Positions 7,645 through 13,468 of a stretch of 13,468 bases of DNA are shown piece by piece. The notes beneath the pieces were generated by a model. The model was not told the origin of the DNA. It did not search any database and worked only from the letters and a program-made list of their open reading frames with translations. Each line of letters starts with the position of its first letter. The first letter of the stretch is position 1. The translations under genes and the position numbers were made by a program. The stretch comes from Spongospora subterranea (Eukaryota; Endomyxa; Phytomyxea; Plasmodiophorida; Plasmodiophoridae): positions 1-13,468 of the forward strand of contig OUQQ01000554.1 of NCBI GenBank assembly GCA_900404475.1, read 5' to 3'.

Positions 7645-9339
7645 TTATTTTATATAGAGAGATGGTTCGGGAGATTGTGATGGAAGACACGACCTGATCG
7701 CGTCGATAAACGCCTCTGGAGCCTCTTGTTGAGGGATGTGTCCACATTCGTGAATTCTGATCAATCTTGATCTACCGTGTAAAGTTGTCGCCAATCGTTG
7801 AAGTTCACCCAGTGAACATAACTTTCATTGATATCAGTTGATTATCGATGGCAAATGACATGGGGGCGCGACCTTATCCTCAACTCCTTGGATTATCGTA
7901 ACTGGGCAGGTGATTATAGATGCATATTTCTCTATACAATGGTGCTGCTCAGACACGTTTACCATTTCCACTACACATGAACGATGTTATTATGGAGACG
8001 TACACCATTCGGATATATCATATACCAATTGCCTCGGACCAGTTAGGCAACAACATACTTGAACGATAATCGTCGATGATCTCTTCGGAGATGCAGGAAG
8101 GATTGTACCAAGACCTTCTCATTGACACCTGAACATGAAAAGGTTAAGATCACGGAAGCTGTTTAGCGGCGCTGTTGCTATATCGTGCCTGTCCAAGCTC
8201 GGATCGAACTAGATGCATGATCACTGATCTGCCAAGTCGAGTCATAAACATTGACCTAAAACAATGGACAGCGTAAATGGAAAAAGTCTTATTTAACGCT
8301 GTGCATACAAGTACCTGACAAAGGAAGGTAAAGTGGTCATCTCAGTAAAAGATACAATGCACAATGCAGATAGTGGTGGTACTCGTTTTGCTAACATCAT
8401 CGCCAGTGATGCGCCTGCAGTTCAAATACAAATAAATTGACTTGAACCTACAGCACGTTCCACGCTTTACCGGTAGAGTGGCCAACAATCAATGCTTCTT
8501 TCATGTTAAATGTATCCTACAGATTAGAATTCAGTATAAGCTAATTTTGCAGCCAGGAGGAACGCACATACCAGCAGATGGTTCGAAACTTTGATCGAGA
8601 ATTCAGGAGAGTAAGGACTCAATTCTCTAGACAACACTTCCTGCCCAAATGGTCTACAAGATAGGCCAAACCTGTTCTCTACGAATCAGTGAGATCAACG
8701 ATGGTCAACTACCAAATTACCCGGGACGATCAAAAGCCAGAACAGAGCAAAATTCCGTCAACTGAGGCCAAACTTGGCGCCACGAAAACACACCGCCACC
8801 AAAACCATGTAGCTATCATGTAGTCAGCAGAATTCGAATGCGGATTGGTACAAGTCATTATTACTAGACAGATAGAGTGAGGGCTGGTTGGATGTTGGTG
8901 ATAACGGTAATGGATAGACAGCCCTTCGAACTGTTCACGACGTGCATTAGAGTACGGAGACAGTCGCGAATTGCAAACCGACATTGAGAAAGCGACTATC
9001 GGGTTCGAGAAGCAGCTGTGATGCCGAGTCCAACACTGTGTCGACATGGATCAAGGTGTCTTCCTTTGGTAAAACCGCATATCTCACTAGTAATGCCATA
9101 AATTCTGTGAAAAAGAAAGCATTGTTATAATGACAACGGACCTGTTGACTCCTGCCTTGGCGCCAAGATTCTTCTCCTTCGAGCCTTTAGTAGACGCAAT
9201 GAGAAAACAATTCTGTGTTGTAATCCAGAACGTGATATACCAGAGTAAATGCCAAGAATTGAGAAACCACAATAGCGATGCTGACTACTGTCAAAGGATG
9301 GATACGAGATGACGCGATATATAATTTAGCAAATAGCAT
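7645..9339 (-). CDS. membrane-anchored alpha/beta-hydrolase, 12 exons
   Basis: Minus-strand exons: 9339-9241, 9184-9142, 9104-8983, 8930-8865, 8812-8721, 8671-8572, 8516-8471, 8414-8315, 8255-8189, 8128-8026, 7970-7873 and 7821-7645, giving 370 residues. One hydrophobic segment (VVSIAIVVSQFLAFTL, ending at residue 33) is followed by ARRRR, which predicts an N-terminal membrane anchor with the catalytic part on the cytosolic side. Then come LLLEPDSRFLNFEGLSIHYR, the oxyanion region LHGFGGGVFSW, LAFDRPGFGLS, the nucleophile elbow GHSTG (Ser188), RRSWYNPS and DDYRSSM of the cap, VTIIQGVEDK (Asp311) and HECGHIPQQEAPEAF (His340). The triad is therefore complete. The HGFGGGVFSW block is typical of a plant and algal hydrolase group. 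The substrate is unknown; an ester or lipid is likely. Uncertain joins: 8188-8129 uses a GC donor (a GT donor at 8209 also keeps frame), exon 3 could start at 9086, and the 7872-7822 intron removes a VAPP reading. Confidence 0.85.
7648..7656 (-). promoter_or_regulatory. TATA-like element inside the end of the hydrolase gene
   Basis: The minus strand reads TATATAAAA immediately before the hydrolase TAA, about 70 nt upstream of the Rab-like ATG. It encodes the last residues (YIK) and could also be the TATA box of the next gene. Suggested by position and motif only. Confidence 0.3.
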
Positions 9340-11194
9340 TGCTAAAGAAAATATTACCGATAGCCGCGATATCTAAAAACGCTCAGGAACTTACACATTA
9401 GACAACTGAGTGCTTACGATTAATGCCGATGATTTGGTCTGGTTTCTATATGCAAAAAATTCAAACAATAAAATCGAGCGGCCGAGGGATAAAAACACGA
9501 TGTCACAGCCAGATTCCTGAGAATGACAGTGATCATTATATAATTGGGGACAAATCAGGAACGATTGGGCCCTACACTGATCTGGTAATGGACAACATCA
9601 TGAACGGAATATTCCAAGAACGGCATACTGTCCGGTCTTAAGACAACCGCATACACCACAGCAGATAACGGGAAATCTAGTTACAGTTCACTTGGCAAAA
9701 CAATCATATATGTTGCTATAAGAGACGGACCGATAAAGGCGGTAATGCGAGGTAAAGATGATATGACCAAGTAGGAACAACATAATGTGAAGAATCTATA
9801 AAAGCCGAATGCATTAGACTGGGAACAAGCGATGAACATCGGCGTGTACGCGCAATGTGTTAGACATCGATGGATGTATGCAGAGAACAATGCTGGCCTT
9901 GCTGGCAGCAACGGCACATCTGGATGTTCGCCATCGATGTCGCGGTCTTGCTGCATCGGTACAGACTTGTATAGATTACCAAGGGTTGAAGTATCGGGAT
10001 TATGGCCAGCCGGCATATGATGCCAATTCCGATTCGGAAAGTTATATAAGTAAGCGAAAATATCGGAAGAGAATGTCTTGTGATCTTGTTGACCGCAATG
10101 AGGACAATCAGGTGTGGAAGCACGTTTCAGTTTGGCGGTGTGATAAGTGCGGCGGTGCCCACTATCACCGGGTCATAACTATTAAGTGCGGAAATGTCCA
10201 CTGTCACCGGTGCAATATAGTGCGGTGATGCCCACTGTCACCGGAGCCATGCTGTGCGGCGATGCTCACAGTCTGGCGCAGCCTACAGTAATGGTTTGCG
10301 AGAAAGGGTACAATAACAAGTGCGTGACAAACTGACACAGTGAAGCACACAGGGCACCTGTCTCTGTCCGTACACTTTATGTATGTTATCTCATGGCATT
10401 GGGCCACTGAGTCCGACTGAGGCGGAACCCTTGTTTCAAACTGATGTGTATCCGCTCTGGTATGAACAGAATATTGCCGGTGATTGTCGCCAACCGGATG
10501 GTCAATGTGGTCCAACGTGCAATGAGGCATCGCTGGGTCCGCAGCAAAAATTCTCGAAGACCAATCAGACAAGATGCAGCTGTCTAAGACTTGGATTTAT
10601 GGTCGTGAGTTCAGTAACCGCGAATGGTCAACACTCATACCACTCATGGCCAATGCCATATCATGGACCCTGCTAGCTTGATGGTGTTCGGCATCACAGA
10701 TACACTGAAATGAGGATTAACCAAATTTGCAGGCACCGACAAGCGAAACGAACACGTGAGACGGATCGGAAAGCGAAGCCGATCACGACATCATCGTAAC
10801 TGTCAATTCGCTACAAGACGTTGTCGATGCAACCTGACGTCACGGGAATCCGGTTCGCGAATTCATGGCACCCGGCAGTTAGTGAAAAGCGGCGCCATCA
10901 TAATTCAGTACTGTCCAATGGACGCGCATGAACGCCGATATTGTCACCAAGGTCACGAGTACGCCGACGTTCAACCGACAAGTGACACGCAATCAAAATC
11001 GACCCAACCGCAACGACCCGAGGGCATCAGTGGAGGGTGTATTGAAGCTACGATGACTCAGCCGACGCCCGAGGCCGTCTCTCACATACACACGAGGATA
11101 TGAGTCACGTCCAGCTGATGGCGACCCATATTGTCGGATGACTTGAAATACATCCAATACGTAGTCCAGAACGCAGAAACACCAATTGAACGAG
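9340..11194. other. 1.85-kb stretch without a supportable gene
   Basis: Upstream of both the hydrolase start and the BTB start, so it holds at least two promoters. Open frames of 60-122 codons occur on both strands (for example minus 10016-9681, which is hydrophobic, and plus 10756-11103) but none shows a family motif, and I could not chain them through splice sites. One candidate, at plus 9423-9641, has mixed protein-like text ending GIFQERHTVRS. An imperfect tandem repeat lies at 10146-10286. A decayed gene or an unrecognised fast-evolving one could be hidden here. Confidence 0.5.
10146..10286. repeat. imperfect 34-39 bp tandem repeat, four copies
   Basis: Copies start at 10146, 10185, 10219 and 10253, with spacings of 39, 34 and 34 bp. 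Each begins (A/T)GTGCGG and the first three continue to a CCACT(A/G)TCACCGG core; the fourth is diverged. Copies 2 and 3 are closest. The spacing is not a multiple of three, so the array is unlikely to be a coding repeat. Confidence 0.8.
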
Positions 11195-12118
11195 ATGAGC
11201 GCAGACAGTTTATTGGTCTCGATGGCGACCGACATGAGATCCGCTTTAGAGGCGTTGTTTCATAACGAATCGTCAAGTGATTTAGTGGTCCGTTTGTCGG
11301 AGGTCAAGTTCTACGTGCACAAAGCGGTGATGATGCCGACCTGCGCGATGATTGAACAATGTGTGAAATGGCCCCAGGACGATACCGATAACGGATCGGG
11401 ATCACGAGCACAATGTGATATCGTATTACCGGATCTCACAATACCAGAAGCATTTGGGTCTGTGCAACTTTCACCTTTTGAAGCCAATCGCCTGTTCGGC
11501 CTGTTCCTTCGAACAGCTTACGGTCTAGTGCACCCGTCGGAATATCAGTCTGTTCAAGACGTGTTCTCAGTTCTGATAATCGCCAATTACATGATGAGCG
11601 ATAAAGTCAAAGGGCGCTGCGAGCTTGACCTAATAAGGCGGATCGTAATGGATCTGTCGAATGTTCCGCATTTGTTAGTGTTCTGTCGTAAATATAACCT
11701 CTCTGATTTGAGGGAAAAAATTCTTCAATATGTTGGGACAAACCCAAATCTGTTCGACGTCTATGAACATATACTAGTCAAGATGGAGATTAAGGATTTT
11801 CTGGATCTATTGGAGCACATGAATTTCGACCCATTAACCAGACACGAAGTCCTATTGAAATATTGCAGTCAAATGAGCCCAGATATTCACAATATTCCAG
11901 AGGACGTTGACATCAATATTACTCAGCGGGATCGTCTGGAATGCCTAATCGAAGGATATCACATTCTATCGAAATCCTGGACAACGTGGCAGATGATTCG
12001 CCGAATTGGTGACCGCACAAGAGACATTGTAGTTAACCTTGAATCTGGCCCAGACTATTCTCATCTAGTATTGCTCCAAATTTTTGTGGATCAAATGTAC
12101 ACCGTTCCATTACCGTAG
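11195..12118 (+). CDS. BTB/POZ domain protein, intronless
   Basis: 307 residues in a single exon, unlike the intron-rich neighbours. Start chosen at ATG 11195; an in-frame TAG at 11162 limits the frame upstream, and a second ATG at 11222 is possible. About residues 28-150 fit a BTB/POZ domain: SSDLVVRLSEVKFYVHKAVMM (with the conserved His-Lys-Ala), CDIVLPDLTIPEAF, NRLFGLFLRTAYGLV and VFSVLIIANYMMSDKVKGRC. About 155-235 look like a BACK-type helical region (VPHLLVFCRKYNLSDLREKI). No Kelch, ankyrin or zinc-finger part follows. BTB proteins dimerise and often serve as substrate adaptors for cullin-3 ubiquitin ligases; which role applies here is unknown. AATAAA follows 43 nt after the stop. Confidence 0.82.
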   Translation: MSADSLLVSMATDMRSALEALFHNESSSDLVVRLSEVKFYVHKAVMMPTCAMIEQCVKWPQDDTDNGSGSRAQCDIVLPDLTIPEAFGSVQLSPFEANRLFGLFLRTAYGLVHPSEYQSVQDVFSVLIIANYMMSDKVKGRCELDLIRRIVMDLSNVPHLLVFCRKYNLSDLREKILQYVGTNPNLFDVYEHILVKMEIKDFLDLLEHMNFDPLTRHEVLLKYCSQMSPDIHNIPEDVDINITQRDRLECLIEGYHILSKSWTTWQMIRRIGDRTRDIVVNLESGPDYSHLVLLQIFVDQMYTVPLP

Positions 12119-12160
12119 TTTCATTTGGTAATGCTGCTCTTTCATGAACACCAATCGCCA

Positions 12161-12166
12161 AATAAA
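12161..12166 (+). promoter_or_regulatory. poly(A) signal AATAAA of the BTB gene
   Basis: Canonical AATAAA 43 nt downstream of the TAG at 12116-12118. Confidence 0.55.
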
Positions 12167-13040
12167 TCATTATTCATTGCAGAAAATAGAGCTTGACCGA
12201 CAACATTCGTCTGATAAATTTTGTTTTCTCCACGAAGTACCACAACAAGTTGCCTGGACACATGGCGTTAACCCATTTGCTCGGGCTCCTTCTCCAGGTT
12301 GTACAATTCTTGTCATCCTCTCGTTTTTCCACTGGTACGAACTAGGTGGACCTTATTAACCACTCAAAACAACTTTCGTTCGAAAACGTTGGTCGGGATC
12401 AATTGATCTTGGTCATTTCAAACACGACATGACATAAATCGCATATACGTCAGATACCGCTCAACAATTCCCATAATCCAGTTTGACGTCATCACCGACT
12501 TTTGCTGTATGATTGAGGTCGAAATTCCGAAACATTTGAAGACTACAGTAGCCAGACGTTGACCTGATTGTTATTCTGGTGCTCACACAGCATCAAACCC
12601 TGTAAACATGACAATGGTTAACGCCATATGAATCAATATGTCATTGTGGTCTTCAAACTCAAGAGCAAGAGTAAAAGAAATTGAAATAGAAAATTCAAAT
12701 TCTGTTGAAAAACTACAGCCATCCAAATTCAATATTGGCTTCAAGCTCTCGATTGATGCTCGGTGGGCCGTATTTGCGGGAGATGTCGAATATTGTATTA
12801 TCATGATATTTCATTGCTTTAAGTCATTGTGAACAGTTGTAATAGTTGACAATTCGTGTTTTGATGCTGTAATTGAAGATTCGGTTTTGATTTCTTTCAA
12901 TATAATGAAAAATAATTATAAAAAAATAATAGTACAAAGTAGAATTAATATTTTTAGAACTATTGAATAATTATCAGTAATTATCTTTCCATAAAAGATT
13001 ATGAAAACACAACAGGCATAGAGAGAAACAATGGGAAGAC
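12167..13040. other. AT-rich stretch without a supportable gene
   Basis: Strongly AT-rich from about 12840 to 13010, with runs of A and T. A 12-nt perfect palindrome GATCAATTGATC lies at 12397-12408. Short open frames at 12583-12832 exist on both strands and overlap each other; none has a recognisable motif. Later exons of the minus-strand gene at the right edge may lie here, but I could not place them. Confidence 0.5.
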
Positions 13041-13072
13041 GATGCAACCAGCTCTCGCGAGTTGGTTGCATC
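13041..13072. repeat. 32-nt inverted repeat, strong hairpin
   Basis: Perfect 10-bp arms, GATGCAACCA and TGGTTGCATC. Inside them are a G-T pair and three more base pairs (CTC with GAG), leaving a four-base loop TCGC. A transcript from either strand would form a 14-bp stem, with the inner G-T pair becoming an A-C mismatch on the minus strand. It lies directly downstream (minus strand) of a strong splice donor at 13101 and next to the AT-rich region. Confidence 0.85.
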
Positions 13073-13101
13073 CTGGATTATCGAATCTTTGAAGAGCTTA
13101 C

Positions 13102-13451
13102 CTGTACAGCTTCTTCGAAACTCTTGGAGCCACCATAAATTTGGTTGTTTTCCAGTCGATTCAGCTTAATAAAAGTGCTTGAATTAGTTCAAGAGAATGG
13201 CTCGACACACGCCTCCATTTTTATGCGAGCCAGTTTGATTGTCAGAAAGCGTCAGCATTGCGACGACTTGAGCCAGTTTAAAACTGTACAGGTCGCGATG
13301 GCGCAAGCACTGACGAGGAAAAAACCCGACCAAACACCGTTCGATCCCATCGGTCCCCCAAACAACAGCAAGAGCCTGTCCCTCCTGGTTTTCATCTGCA
13401 ATTTTGTTATCTCACAGACATACTACGCTTGCCAGCATTTTTCTCGGCCAT
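13102..13451 (-). CDS. partial unrecognised gene at the right edge, minus strand
   Basis: The best-supported exon is 13395-13211: 61 codons with LAVVWGTDGIERCLVGFFPR, RHRDLYSFKLAQVVAMLTLS and a SHKNGG end. A second exon, 13164-13102 (LNRLENNQIYGGSKSFEEAV), joins in phase 0 across a 46-nt intron and ends at a consensus donor, CAG then GTAAGC. A possible first exon begins at ATG 13451 (MAEKNAGK, context AAGATGG) and would join through an intron of only 28 or 31 nt, shorter than elsewhere in the window, so the true start may lie outside. Downstream exons are not found; an acceptor at 13073 would make another 29-nt intron. No family was recognised. It could be a host gene or part of a mobile element. 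Confidence 0.42.
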
Positions 13452-13468
13452 CTTAACGATTATTGATC

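Noticed and set aside
7837..7872. Reading through as EDKVAPP, which resembles the usual hydrolase text after the catalytic Asp.
   Set aside because: It soon meets a TGA and leaves too many residues before the GELQRLATTL helix. Splicing 7872-7822 gives the normal Asp-to-His distance. I keep some doubt.
8581..8605. GGTTCGAAAC resembling a tRNA T-arm.
   Set aside because: No acceptor stem or anticodon arm fits around it, and it lies within the hydrolase exon.
9681..10016. Hydrophobic minus-strand open frame of 111 codons, possibly a membrane protein.
   Set aside because: No motif, no splice partners that I could join, and overlapping frames on the other strand are equally open.
10561..10680. 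Faint resemblance of a plus frame (YGREFSNREWSTLIPLM) to bacterial iron-siderophore permeases.
   Set aside because: It covers too few residues, is followed by a stop, and no further FecCD-like text is found on either side.
11186..11194. A TTG nine bases upstream as the BTB start.
   Set aside because: ATG at 11195 is in frame and normal for a eukaryote; there is no sign of non-ATG initiation.

Overview
This is a window of nuclear DNA from a microbial eukaryote with a compact, intron-rich genome. The evidence is that most recognisable proteins only come out intact after removing many short introns, mostly 47 to 82 nt, whose acceptors end in AG and whose phases fit exactly. Canonical AATAAA poly(A) signals follow some genes. 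The gene set is a seven-transmembrane RGS protein, a coiled-coil protein with a myosin TH1 tail domain, a Rab-like GTPase, an alpha/beta-hydrolase and a BTB protein. That suits a zoosporic fungus or another protist close to fungi and animals. The exact lineage cannot be fixed from sequence alone.

Layout from left to right. Positions 1-168 are a 27-bp minisatellite. A possible last exon of a plus-strand gene ends at 610. An unrecognised minus-strand gene (1698 down to 803) converges on it and is divergent from the next gene. Positions 1906-3357 (+) encode a 7TM-RGS protein with one intron. Positions 3656-6624 (+) encode a 777-residue coiled-coil/TH1 protein in 11 exons. Converging on it are two minus-strand genes in tandem: a Rab-like GTPase (7581 to 6750, 6 exons, 177 residues, degenerate nucleotide-binding motifs, no prenylation site) and, 63 bp upstream of it, a membrane-anchored alpha/beta-hydrolase (9339 to 7645, 12 exons, about 370 residues, intact Ser-Asp-His triad). 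Positions 9340-11194 hold no gene I can support, apart from a small tandem repeat at about 10146-10286. Positions 11195-12118 (+) are an intronless BTB protein. The right end is AT-rich, has a striking 32-nt hairpin, and carries part of an unrecognised minus-strand gene near the edge.

There is no operon logic. Several products are signalling or membrane-linked: a G-protein regulator that is itself a receptor-like membrane protein, a TH1 protein expected to bind acidic phospholipid, a Rab-like GTPase and a membrane-anchored hydrolase. A functional link between them is not shown. All exon boundaries were assembled by eye from reading frame, splice sites and family patterns and have not been tested against RNA data.
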